Positions 13,015-26,192 of a DNA stretch of 64,000 nucleotides are shown one piece after another; the first letter of the stretch is position 1, and each line of letters begins with the position of its first letter. Location: NCBI GenBank assembly GCA_029204225.1, contig CM055102.1, positions 23,901,390-23,965,389 on the forward strand, given 5' to 3'. The notes below the pieces were generated by a model. The model searched no databases. It saw nothing but the letters and a program-made list of their open reading frames with translations, and was not told the origin of the DNA. The stretch is from Diphasiastrum complanatum. Its lineage: Eukaryota; Streptophyta; Lycopodiopsida; Lycopodiales; Lycopodiaceae. The position numbers and the translations under genes are program-made.

Positions 13015-13103
13015 ATGGTGGAATCCACGGCATCAGATGATGCCCTGCTCAAGGAATTTTTCGCGGAGGTCAGTGAAGTCGAACGCGACAATGAAGTGGT
13101 TAG
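13015..13103 (+). CDS. DNAJC8: DNAJC8-like exon 1 (start codon, residues 1-30)
   Basis: Encodes MVESTASDDALLKEFFAEV and on to the arginine codon that is split by intron 1. The ATG at 13015 fits the known N-terminus of plant homologues. The frame is open upstream to 12988 but has no earlier ATG. The donor is AG|GTCAGG. Confidence 0.88.
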
Positions 13104-16100
13104 GTCAGGTCACTTCCTTACGCTTTCTTTCCGATTCATATGCATGTTCATGTTAGGGTCTGGGTTAATAAAGCTTCCACACAATATAAACTCTACTTCC
13201 AGAGAGAGAGAAAGAATGAGAGTTTGCTTCATCCCCTTAACTGACGTGCCCCACGCCTACTGAAAGTAGACATCAAAACCAAATACAACGGGAATCATGA
13301 CCTGCCCAATAGTTCATTGGCGGTGACAAGTCGAGCCACTCGCAACCTCAAAATTTTTGGCCCTTGAACCTAGCATAAAATTACACCGAACGAAGTTCAA
13401 AAGACTTGAGAATCTGCAAATGTGTTCTAACAGGCATATGAACTTTTATGCAGGACCTCGTAGGATAAATACTATCAGGTTTCCTAAACACTGGGTTGAA
13501 GCTTCAGAGATTAGTACAGGACCTTTCTGTATGCATGTGTGGGTGAAAGAGGAGCTGGTGTTGTCTAGTCGTTAACTTGATGTATTGAATGTGTTATATG
13601 TGCTCGTGCCATTGTTATAGAGCGCTTCGAAGACACAGCTGAACAAGCTGCTGGCCATATACATTCTTGCCAGTATATTCTTGAAAGTGTGTGGGAGAGG
13701 TTTTATCACATATCATGGCGTTTTTAATATATTGAACCATCTGTTCTGGGAACAAGGCCCTTTTCTTTGTGTTACAACTTAGCACATTTAATTTGAATGT
13801 CTTCAGTGTTTCGGTACCCAAAATACTTTTGGTGAGTTGGCTTGGATGCATATTGAAGAACTTTTTGAAATCTACAAGGCAACCAAACAAGCTTTGCTGC
13901 CTCTCATTTTCCTTTATCGTGGCCCTCAAATCACTTAGGTGTCATTGTAGAGAACCTAGTGAATAATGGCTTGTTTGATGGTAGATAAACATTACCAACA
14001 AGGATTTCTATTCATCATGTTATTTTCTAAGTAATACCACGCTTCTCTACTATTTGGTAGGATGGTTATCATTTTTGATATGAGAATGATTATGCTTTGC
14101 CCTATTCCAGAGAAATATTTTTCATAGAAGGTTTCAAAAAATTGAGGTTTGAAAGGATTGAACCAAATCAATTCGATTCAATTTGATTTAAGATTCGAAT
14201 GGAAGTTGTTGATTACCTTTTACAATTTACAAATTTTTGAGTTTTTTTCCCAAATTGTTCTTAAAGTATGAACGTTTTTGGAATAAATTTACTCTAACCC
14301 GACTTTAAAGTACATATCAAATGGAGAAAAATGCTACCCTTAACCTCCCAACCCTAGATCTATGTAGGTTGTACATCTCGTAATCGACACATTCAAGGCC
14401 AATAAAAACTCATGGACAACCATGCACACACATGCATCACACCACGTATCACCGTCAAGGATCATCATGTTAGAATAAGGCAAGAGACACCACCATGCAT
14501 TACTAATCAAGTTAGTAGACAAGTAGACGATGATCTACCAGGCCATGCAATACTAATCAAGTTAGTAGACAAGTAGACGATGATCTGTCAGCACAATACA
14601 TTTGTGATTTGGAAAGATATTAGAGTCATGTATAAGATAGTCATTCATCATAGTTCAATCAAATGAGATATCCCATACAAGAATCATTGCACCTAGAACT
14701 TGCTCCTTGCCACAATGTAATTGTGAAGCCTTGGGACTCAAACCAACATCTCATGTTAAAAGCTTTGAATGATTCTATTATGTTTTGGAAAATATCAAGA
14801 AATCCTTGTACAAGTTTTACGTTTTCAAAACTCGTGACCATTCATCTGCTCACTTACCATATTGGTTTGTCTCCATGCCCTTCGTCTACAATAAGTAGAG
14901 GAGAATGCATATGATTAGACTTTGTGCTAATTCGGACCTCAAATTGTAATTTTGTTTACACTTTTGGGCATCTTCCTTTTGGTAGCCCCATTAACCTTGT
15001 TGTGACTGTCTTATAAAAAGACTTACTTGTTTTTCCTTTGTTGCAGAGTATTATCCTGTTTCAAGCTCAACCCCTTTGAACACCTTAATCTCTCGTTTGA
15101 AGCAACACAGGAAGAAGTGCGAAGGCAATATCGAAAGGTTAGCACATACATAACTCATGATGCTTTTGAGCTACTTTTTTAGAAAGTTGTTCTAATGTAT
15201 TGGTCATGATAGGGCCACATGTTAGGAAGCTTATTAAACCAAATTATGCTTTGCTTGTCTTCTTGATTTTCTTATAACTTGATAGTTTAAGCTCCCTATG
15301 TTGTGGTGATAAATTTGCCTATAATACCAGGTGAGACCCCAATGATTTTGATGGAAACGAACCACATATCTAGCTAGCGTGATGTACTTTTATGATGTTA
15401 GTTAAGAACTCTTAAAAACACTCCTATGATTTGAGAATGAAAAAAGCAAGAAATTTACACATTGTCCCAATGTTTTTGGTATAAATCACTTGTAGAAATA
15501 TATTGTTCTTCACTAGGACTTGAACTTGGAATAGAGCTTTTTGAAGTTGAAATTGTTGGAGCCGGACCTGTTTTAAATAGAGGCTAATATACCTTTGCTT
15601 TCATACCTTTCCAAACAAACCACTGTTTTGTTAAGCTCCAGATTATGCTGCTCTCATGTATGGTTTGAATGTGGATAACCATGCATCTCTTTGTTGATCT
15701 TATTCTGTAACTCAATATTACTAGGAACGCTAATCTTGTTGTCTAGATATAGAAGTCCTCCTTCATTGTCATAGGCACAGATTTGGTTTTTCATGCTGGA
15801 AAATAAGGTGTGCATTAGTCGAATAACTATTCAACAATGAATTGTGTGAAGATCATATATCCAACAAATGTTCCCCGTGCCAACATGTAATTTGCATTAA
15901 GCCTGTAGTTCAAGGCAGCAGACCTATAGCTAATCCTCCTATTCAATTTTAGTTGCAGTTAATCTATGATACTCTCTTAACTCTCTATCTTGTCCTAAAC
16001 TTTTCTAAGCCAATGGATGAAGCATTTATCAACTTGAAACTTTTCTAGAGAGTAGTAACAATGAACTGATGGTTAGCACACAGATCCCTCTCAAATTATG

Positions 16101-19100
16101 GCTCCAAGCTTACAAGACTGGAGCAACGGTATATTGCAATTTTGAAAGGAATGGACCTCTTTGAACAAAATTTTTAGCTGAGCATAGCGATGGAGGAGAT
16201 CCAAGACTCATATAGGTTGGACAAGCAAGCATTGGGGAACACTCATTGGTTGTTGGTCAAGTTCAATGGTATCCAAACAAAGAAGTTTGTTGTCCAAAAT
16301 CGTGATAAATTCAAGGGACTAAAATCTTTCTAAAGCGGGGACTAGCTGTCTAAGATTTGTTGGCAGCAAGAAGAATTTATCAATCATTAGGAGGACAACT
16401 TTTAAAAGCAATACTGCAGTTTCACACTACATGCCAAATATGAAGTTCTTAGACAAGCCTTTAAAAAAGTGCAGAAAATCCTTTGGTTTAAGCATAAGGT
16501 AAGCAATCTTTGGTGTGAGGCCGAATGCAAGGATGCTAGAAAGTGGTAAATAAGGATTCGCACTAAAGACTTTCAGAAAGATTACAGAGAGAGAGGAAAG
16601 TGTCTATGCCGGAACAACAAGATACATTGAGGAAAATGCGATATAAGATCAATGCCTTTGATTATGGCACTCTTGAATAGTATAGGGATGAGTCCATGTT
16701 GGATTATGACCAAAAATTGCCCAAAAAGCTATACACGATTGGGGATGACAATTCTCATTACCTCATTTCATTAAGAGGAAACATTTGTTTAATGCAAAAG
16801 ACCTTGTAGAGGGAGTAGGTGGCATTGCCAATGAGAAGTTCAAGATGACGAAGACATACCAGTGAAACCTGTTAAGATGGCAAGGAAGTATTAGTTCCAT
16901 ACATTCAAGAATCATTTAATCAATCCGTGGAAAAATTCTTTTCTGACTAGTAGACACAAGGCATAATCGTTCTTTAATCAAAAAAGTGGAGAGAGACAAT
17001 CCCACCAACTACTGGACCATCATGATAAGGCACACAGTTGCAAAACTTTTGCAGCATCATAGTGGAAAATAAAGTCAATACTTGGTTATAAGCAATCAAC
17101 TTAAGAGTAGAGGAGCAAGTGGGCTTTCGGAGAACATTCTACTCTGGATCATTTCATCACATTGAAAGCAGTCATTGAAGAAAGTAAAAAAGTCAACAGC
17201 CTATATTGCTGTTTTGTAAACTTTCACAATCTTTGATATGGTACCAAGAAAAAAACTACAGTGAAGGGAGTGAAGGACCTAAACTATTGCCTTATGTCAT
17301 TAAGATCGTTCTTCATGTGAGAGAGGGCGGAGCTTGTGCTCGCAGGGTGTCATAAGCTGTTGTGCCTCCCTAGTATGTGCAATGTGCTCTGAAGGCTTAT
17401 CAGCGAAAAGACTTGGAATCCTGTATCTGTGGTCAGTGGCTGTGCAGGTCGTGTAGGTGGAGCTGGTGGGACAGTACATGGTGTTGTGGCTGTTGGTGTA
17501 TTGGATGAGGATGGTTTATACGAAACTGGCATGACAATGGATGATTTCGCGGCTGAGGATGGCTTTGTAAGCCTATCAAACAAGCTAGGTGTGGACGTTG
17601 TTGTTCACTACCTCCTAGTAGATGGACCTTTCTTGAAAGCGTTATAGTTGCTGCTACGGTTGCATTTTAGCAGGTTTTGACAATCTACGAGTAAATTTTT
17701 TGCGAGTTTCATTCTACCTATGGTTCACTGATTATGTAGCACATGGCATGCCATGTAATATTAATTGCATTTTGTCTCTAATTACAAGAAGATACTAACT
17801 AGATGCAAAAATTTCAATGTGAGACAACTTTGGAAGTGACACTGTTGGTCTCCACTCTGTACTACTAATAATTCTCTCAATGTCTCTTGATAGGTGTCAT
17901 GACAATCTCTAGCACATCTTACTGTATCATGTGAATCTTCACAACCCTTCAACTTTCTCATGTAAAACAAATTATATAGTCTATGTGATCTGGGAGTACC
18001 AAATTGTGTTTCTATGTGGCAATTCAGGTCTCAAACCATCACTGTCATGAACAATATGTACTTTTAAGGTATTACATCGTATTTTTGTGGATACATTACA
18101 AGTTTGATAGGTTGAAAATTTTCAATTATAAAATAGAAAAGGTATTTTGACACATTTGAGAACCAAATTTTGAGTAAAAACGTTATTTTAGAATATTTTT
18201 TGCAGCCTCCAAACATAGCATGCCGGTGTGCTAAGTAAATTAGCTACAATTTTTTTTTGTGCAACTTCCAAAGATAGCACGCTAGTGTGCTAAATGAAAC
18301 AAGGAAAATTATTTTGGATCCAAAGATAGCACGCCGGAGTGCTAAATGAAACATGAAAATTATTTTGCAGCCTCCAAAGATAGCACGTTGGCGTGAGGCT
18401 CTAAATTGTAAAACCATAATTCATTTTCTGAACTCTTTCTGTGCTAGTAGAGTGAAGTTTGCCTTGCCCTAGTGTACGGAATGGGTAACATCACCCTGAG
18501 CCATCAAAAAGTCAGGCGTACAAAAAAAGCTGGAATTTTTAAGCATTGAACTAAACTTATTTCGATAGGCAAGTAAGATTTTTTTTTTGCGGGCTAGCAA
18601 ATTCTCTTAGCTTCTTTAGAGACAAGTTAATGTTAGGGAGATTTTCTAAGATTTCTCTGGTAGAATTATCGACTACAACTCAGTACAATCAGGAATTAAA
18701 CTGTTCAGTTGTATACAATTATGAATCCTGATGCTGAGATGTAAATTGCCCCCCGATTTCAGTGGTTCAGAAAGGAATGCTCAACGGCATACAAAGAAGA
18801 TGTAGCTCAGTGGTGAGAATCACATTGATATTATACATCGGAATCACTATCAAAATCAACAATCAGGAGTAAGAATAAAAAGAGTTAGAAGATCCGAGCA
18901 GAGTCAGATAGGTGCAATCCTGAAACCAGTTCGGCAAATTGAAGGCTGAAATAGAAGGAATCTAAAGCTTAACGCTTCAATATTAAAATCAGGCCTCTGA
19001 ATACGTGTCTAAATCAGGGTGTGAGCAGAATTAAACGCACTTTGATCCTAATTTTCAATATTTTTTATGTAGCAGACTGAATTGGCGTTGAATGACTTCA

Positions 19101-22100
19101 GTCAATGAAGTGCAATGAAGGTTTGGCAGATTCTTTTGGAATGGCCTTATCATATACAGGTGTTAAATTAGCAGTGCGAAAGGCGGAAATTGAAAAAGGA
19201 TTACATTGCAAAATTGCACTATTAGATTTGAATGGAGATGAATGCCACTGTGCAAACTGAGCCTGACTCTAGAACGACGCAGGAGCTGTCACACGGTTGT
19301 GGGCATCTTACATTTCTATATTTTTATCAAGGATTTCTCAGCCCTACCTACTTTGAATTGAAATAACTTGTGCACGTTAAAATATATGTAGGTTATGTGT
19401 TTTTTTATGGTGGTGTTTCTTGCAGAGTAGAACCTTAAAAAATGTTTGCCCAAATATATTTTGTAAAGGAAGTTGTTTTCAAAATTTAATAGGAAAAAGG
19501 ACACTGACATGGGGCTATTTGCTACCACTCTAAGTGTTAAGAGCGATTTGGGTCTCTCATTATGCTTGTAAGTGATGTTCCTTCATCGTTCCATGTCTGA
19601 GTATGCACTTGAAGCATTTTTGCAAGATACTGGACTCATTGTAGCATAGGCAGATTCATGTTGTCAACCACCAGGGCTTTATGCGAAATATCCGATTGTA
19701 AGATGTCAATGTATTTCCTACTTTGTAACATTACAAAATCTGCTGTACAATTGCAGAAATAAATTGGTGGTTTTTTTTTGCATGGATGGTCATAAGTTTA
19801 GCAGCAGTTGCATATGTGTGCACATGGATAATCAAGTTTTAATCTATTCTCATTCATAGCTTGGCCGTTTTTTGGAAATTCTCGTATTCTTGACTGTCTC
19901 ATACCAGATCTACAACTAGCAGTGGCTTATTGGAACTCCTTGATTGATGTTGGCAGATATCCCTCTTGATTCATCCGGATAAGTGTAAGCATCCAAATGC
20001 GAAGGAGGCCTTTGCAGGTGCGAGCTCTGTTTGTTTTTATTATCAGCTTATCTTGTGTATTACTCTGTCATTTTGGAAACAGTTTGATGCTGTTTTGAGT
20101 ATTTTAAAGCAGATAAGTCCATACTTTTTGCTGCATATCATAAGTCCTGAACACTAAATGCATTCAAGCTTAAAGATTAAATAATACATTTGTTCATGTC
20201 TTAAGCTTGGATTGTTTTATTGTCTTTAAGCTCAATTTTCTCAAGTCTTTGGTATGGTTGGTCGTTTGTTCCTATACCTATGCATCCTATTACTTTGAAA
20301 CAATTCTACATACTCTCAGCAGACTCTCAAGAGTCATCATCTGCAGTTTTTCCTTTCCAACGTACCAAGTGTTTGGTAACAAGACACGTTCTCAATCTCT
20401 TGTCTCTAATGTCTAGCACTTTATCGGGTACAAAAGGAGTACATGAAGAAGAATCATCTCTCAAACCCATGTCAACTAATTCCATGGTATCATCCTCATG
20501 CAAGATCAACATAAGTCGACTCACATGGAATACCGGATGGACTCTGATTCCTTCAAGGCAGTCGAGAAGCTAAACATCTAATTTTTTTAACTATTTGGAA
20601 AGGTGCACAAAATCTAGTTGATAGTTTGTAATGCTTACTAGTATGCATTACCCACAAGAATCCTTATTATATACAAATATACCCAATCACCAACTTGAAA
20701 TTCTCATGGAGTTCGTTGCAAATTAGCATAATGTTGTGCATGATCCTGCATGCTCCAAGCGTTTTCTTTCGCTAATTGGTGCATTTCTTGCATATCAAAC
20801 AAGAAATTGGCAACCTTCTAGAACTTCATCCCAGAGGTTTCAACCAATGTCGGGTGGGTATCAAAACTTTTGATACTAGCCAAGTCCAAGTATTGCAATT
20901 TTTACAAAAATTTAATACGAATTGGATATCAATATTAAGGAGGTATATGAGTTGTAGACTGGTATAAACCAGGATGGTATCACAAGGTGATACCAGCCAG
21001 TTATCAACCTGGGTATAAAGATGTACGAATTGCTAAACATACTCTTTTCAAATGGTAATATCATAACTTGAGATATAAAAAATCTGAAATATAAATTTTC
21101 TTTACTAAGACCATAGCAAAAATCCATAAAATCTCCCAAACCCGGGTATAAACATGAGTATTAAGATAGTTAATATTGGGGGATCTGGTTCTAGACCCTG
21201 GTATTACAAAATCATATACCAGCCGGGTAGGTTCCGTGATACCATGTTGATACCCATTATTGATACTAGTCGGGACTCTATATACCCACCCAACACCGTT
21301 TTCAACAACAATAGGTGACCTTGGCTGGAATCCATACATAAGGATGAATGGGCTATAAATAGTAGATGAATGCTTCTGACCAGTGACTATTATAAGTAAA
21401 CTCTATCAGAAGGAGGTACCTTTTCCACTGAGACTGCTTATGTGAGGAAAATGCACAAAGCATACCCTCCATAGTTTGATTTGTTTTTTCATTTGACCAT
21501 CGGATTTTGGATGGTCAGAAGGACTGAAACAAAGCGAGGTTTCAAGTTTCTGAATCATTGTTGACCAAAGGTGACCTGTGAATTTTGGATCGCGATCATC
21601 TACAATGTCACTAGGTAGTCCATAGAGCCTAGAAAAATGCTCTACAAAAATTTGGGCTACTCTAGAAGCCATGACTATTACCTTAGCTGGAATGAATGAA
21701 GCTAGCTTAGTAAGTTGATCCATGACTACCCATATAGTGTCATTTCCTTTTTTTTGTTTGAGGTAATCCAACTAGAAAATCCATTGAGATTTTGTTTCAC
21801 CTCTTATCAAGGATTTCCATAGGATGTAATAGTGCCCTAGCTTTTAGCCACTCAGCTTTTGTAGGTTGACATTGCTTACATTTAGTAACATAGGATTCCA
21901 CAAAAGGTTTCAACTATAGCCAATAAAATCTTTTTGAACCAAATTTAATGTTCTCTAAACCCCTGAATGTCCTGCACATGGCATGTCATGGTGATCATAC
22001 AAGATCTTGTTTTTAATTGAGACATTATCAGGTACACAAACTTTTCCATTTTTGAACAACAATGTTTAGATACCCGGTTCGAACTGGCGGTTCAAACCGG

Positions 22101-25100
22101 CCGATTCGATGGTATGAACCGTGTTTAAATCGGACAGGCCAAGTTCGAATCGTCCGAACCGGTTTAGGGTTTTTGGTTTTTTGTATTTTATTGAAATTTG
22201 ATTCTTTTTGAGGATAAATCATGATTCACATTATTGAGATAGGCCTAAACTGATGCAAAAGCTCTAAGTAATCAATGATCATTCAAATCAAGCAAGGCAT
22301 TTACTTGGACACTACAATTGGACCTTATTGGTCATTGGTAATGGATGCCATAGTTAGTGTCTAGAGGAATTTGGATGGATTGATCATTGTGGACACTGGC
22401 CAGTGGCTGCAAACTCCCAAACTTGGGGGTGAGCATTGAGCACGGATTTCAAATATGATTGGAACTTGGGTATTGAGTTTGATTTCTAGATTGTGGCAAA
22501 CTCTATTCCATTATTAGCTAGTAGGTACCATATCAGGTTAGTGAGTAGTCGGAAGTCCTTGGTGAGCCTTTACAACTTAAGTCTCTTATAGTTAAATAGA
22601 TGAGAGCCAAGGGTTACGGGTAGGTAAATGTCAAATGAGATACGAAGATGATTGATCATTTTATCAATGCTCCTCTCAAGTTTCAACTCTCAATGGCAAA
22701 ATCTAAATCAAATGGCAAAAAGCCCCCTCTCCTCTAAGATCTTCTCTCACTACCTATCGTGGAGATAGCTTATGACATTTTCCCATCCGAAGTGCCTTTG
22801 AATCCTTAGGGATTTTAAGATACACCCAGGTTCCGACCTCAAATTCCCGAGGTGAGTGACTGCGGTTAGCATAAAACTGAGCTCTATCCTGAGCGGGTTT
22901 CATGCTTTCTTTGGCCCCTTGTAGCATATCATGCATATCATGCAGCTGGAAATCTACTGCAGCTTGGAGCTTGAGACCTTTGAGTCCGACCGAAACTGGA
23001 GAACGTGGCTGAAAGCCATACATCAGCATAAAAGGACTAAATCTGGTGGCAGAATGCTTGGCACTACTGTGCGCGAACTCAACCATTGGGAGATACTTTT
23101 CCCAATCAGACTGTTGGTGAGAAACATATGCTCTAAGCATATCTTCCAACGTCTGGTTAACATGTTCTGTCTGCCCATCAGATTCTGGGTGATCCGAGGA
23201 ACCAAGACTAAGGGTTGTTTCAAGTTTATCAAATACTGACTGCTAGAACTTGCCAATGAATTTGGAGTCACGATCACTAACAATATCATTCGCAAGCCAT
23301 ACAATCTGAACAACTTTTCAACAAAAAGTTGGGCTATTTCAGATGCCTTGACAGTTAAGTTAGCACCACCCAAATGGCATCGTAACCACTCCGGGTTTTA
23401 GGGAGTCCAATCACAAAATCCATTGAAATACTTTCCCTTTTCTTGTTGGGAATTTCCAAGGAATGTAGAACACCCGCAACTTTGAGTCTTGCTGCTTTAT
23501 TTTGCTGGTATTGTTCACATCCTTGAATGTATGCCTCGACATGAGCTTTCATCTTTGGCCAGAAGAAATTCTGCCTAACAAGATCAAGTGTCCTCTGTAT
23601 GCCTGGGTGACTAACACAAGGGTTGTCATGACACTGTTGCAGAATTTGGGCCCGCAAATCCTCCCTGGCACATACATCTTTCCCTTACGGAAAAGCAGGC
23701 CATTCCTTATGGAATAGTCTCCAAGTATCTTGTCATTTCGGGATTGCTTGGGATCCTGCCTCTCAAGGTCATCACTAGATCTAGAATTTCCCGTCAGGAC
23801 ATCTAGCCAGATGCGACCGCAAAACCCATCGGTTTGACAAAGATCCCGAAATGAAAGATACAAATTAGATTGGATCTCAGCAAAGCATAACTAATTAATC
23901 TCCCCAATCCGACTCTAAGGCATCGACAACATTGTTCGACTTACCTTTACGATACCTAATGTCAAACACAAACTCCTGAATGAGTTCCGACCATCTAGCC
24001 TTATGGCCACGAAGGTCCTTGGCATCACAAATATACTTAAGGGATTGGTGATCAGTCATCACCGTAAATCTGGCACCATAAAGATAATGCCTTCAGATTT
24101 TAAACGCATGAATGACTGCAAAAAGTCCAACTTCTTGCTTTTAAAAGCAACTGGTCTACCATCTTGATAAAGGACCGCTCCTACAACAAAGTCGCTAGCA
24201 TCCGTATCAACCATGAAGGGTCGGTTAGGATCGACAATGTGGAAAATTGGAGCCGTAGAAACACAGTGCTTGAGAGTCTCAAAACTCTCATTCATTTCAT
24301 CAGTCCATGATGTCAAAGGACTTTTTCTGCGGCTACATTTTTTCTTCACCCCCTTAAGAACGTTCGTTAAGGGCAATGCTATTAAGGTAGTCCAAAATGA
24401 ACTTGTGAAAAAATCCTGTGAAGCCCAAAAAGGATTTCACATCACGAATTGTCTGAGGTCGCGGCCATTCTTGTACCTTACGGACTTTGCACATGAAAAT
24501 GAGATGCTCCTCAGATTCAGACTCTCCCAAAGAACACATCTAACATATCCTATCCTTGCATGGAATAACCTAGAAACGTCTTTTCTCAACAAGTTGGTGT
24601 GAAGAAACATAGATCTGTTGCATAGTGAATCTTAGGTGGTGTGATAGTTCATAATCAAGATATTGCAGCTGGACTTGGAAACCTGGTGCATCTATCTCCA
24701 AGAAGTGAGTCTGATAAAAGTCAGATTTGACACCCAACTATCCCTGCCAAGTATGCCAAAGATAAGCTTGGTGCATAAAGTGTCCGATATACTCATGAGT
24801 GCTTGTGCAGAAGTTTGAGATGGGAATGTCGAATGAGTCCAGAAGGTGGGCAGCCAATGAATACCAAGAGGAATGAACATCCCGACTATGAAGCTGCATT
24901 GAAGTGGTGATCACCATATGTAAATATTTATTAGTAAGAAGCGTCAGAGCTCTCTGAACATGTTCTATGAGCTGAAAGAGGGTATCAACTAGTAATGGAG
25001 GAACCGCAAACTCGACAATGATAATTTGATGTGAAGGTAAGTCTTGTGCACCAAGCCTCGGTTGGGTATAGTGCTATAGGAGTGGCCATACTATAAAAAA

Positions 25101-25707
25101 GATGACACTTATGGGACTGTCTTCTAAAGCGAAATCTCTCCAACCAGACCAAGGAGGCATGACCATTCCCCAATTGAGCCGAAGCTGCATGTCTCATGCT
25201 GAAATAGGGCCACGGAAAGGATGAAGCCACCTCCAAAGGCTGGTTGTCAAAGTCATAGTTGTGTCGAATCGCGATTCATTGAAAGAACCGCGATTCGAAA
25301 GACCTTTTCGAAAAGGTCTGGTTCGAACCATTTTTTTGACTGTTTGAACCGTTTAAAAAAAAAAAAAAAAACTCGTCGCCTCCTCGCGACCTCCTGCTCC
25401 TTGCGACTCCTGCTCCTCGTGGCCTCCTGCAGCCTGCTCGTTACCTCCCCCTGGGACCTGAAGCTTCCCAGATTTCCGCGCCTGAGAGAGAGAGAGAGAT
25501 CCGAGACACTGGACAGAATATAGATCCGCGAGTCTGGAGAGAAATCCGAGAGAGAGAGAGACGGGTGGAGTTGTGTGAGAGGGGTGGAATTGTGTGTGTC
25601 ACATGTGGCTGTTCAGTGTGTGTTCAGTGTGTGTGACTGTTGACAAATGTGTGTGTGTGTGTGTGTGTGTGTTAATGTTTGACAATGTGTGTGGGTGTGT
25701 TTGACAA

Positions 25708-25744
<37 letters not shown>

Positions 25745-26115
25745 ACAATGTGTGTGTGTTTTGTCATTTTCGTGAAATTCGAATCATTGAACATTTGCTA
25801 ATTTACCACTAAATAACCATGCACATGGTACATTGGAATATGACATACGTAATATCTATGTTGTGACATTAATGTTTTAAAAAAAAAACCCTAAAACCGA
25901 TTCGCTGGTTCGAACCTGGAGAAGTCGATTCTTTCCCGATTCAAACTCCATTCAAACACGGTTCGAAAAGGCGATTCGAAAGGTACCCTCAAACATTGGT
26001 CAAAGTCTTGTCTCTATATGAAAGCTATGGAAGGGTTGAAGAACATAACTTTGGTCTTCGAAATGTTCACTCGCAATCCCCATCATTCTCACCGACTAGA
26101 GGGGATTTCAACCAT

Positions 26116-26192
<77 letters not shown>

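Larger units (their letters stand above)
13104..15046 (+). other. Intron 1 of the J-domain gene
   Basis: 1.9 kb, AT-rich. It contains a weak LINE remnant (13690-13930, minus strand) and a 50-bp tandem duplication at 14493-14587. The rest shows nothing recognisable. Confidence 0.8.
15138..19956 (+). other. Intron 2 of the J-domain gene
   Basis: 4.8 kb. It contains a decayed LINE (about 16060-17330), an unassigned stretch with short open frames (17340-17650) and a four-copy hairpin repeat (18200-18400). 15138-16050 and 18420-19956 show no recognisable gene or repeat. Confidence 0.8.
24481..26117 (-). mobile_element. LINE fragment (C-terminal half of ORF2), split by a 743-bp insert
   Basis: Minus-strand frames match the near-complete LINE at 26.2-37.2 kb. 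FSMRHAASAQLGNGHASLV (25190) parallels FSMRQAATTRLGKGHSSLV, and MCSLGESESEEHLIFMC near 24520 parallels its Cys/His C-terminal motif. 26008-26117 matches the ORF2 stretch at about 27765-27830. The 3' end is cut off by gypsy 2 and the 5' side ends at the GA tract. Stops and frameshifts occur throughout. Confidence 0.8.
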
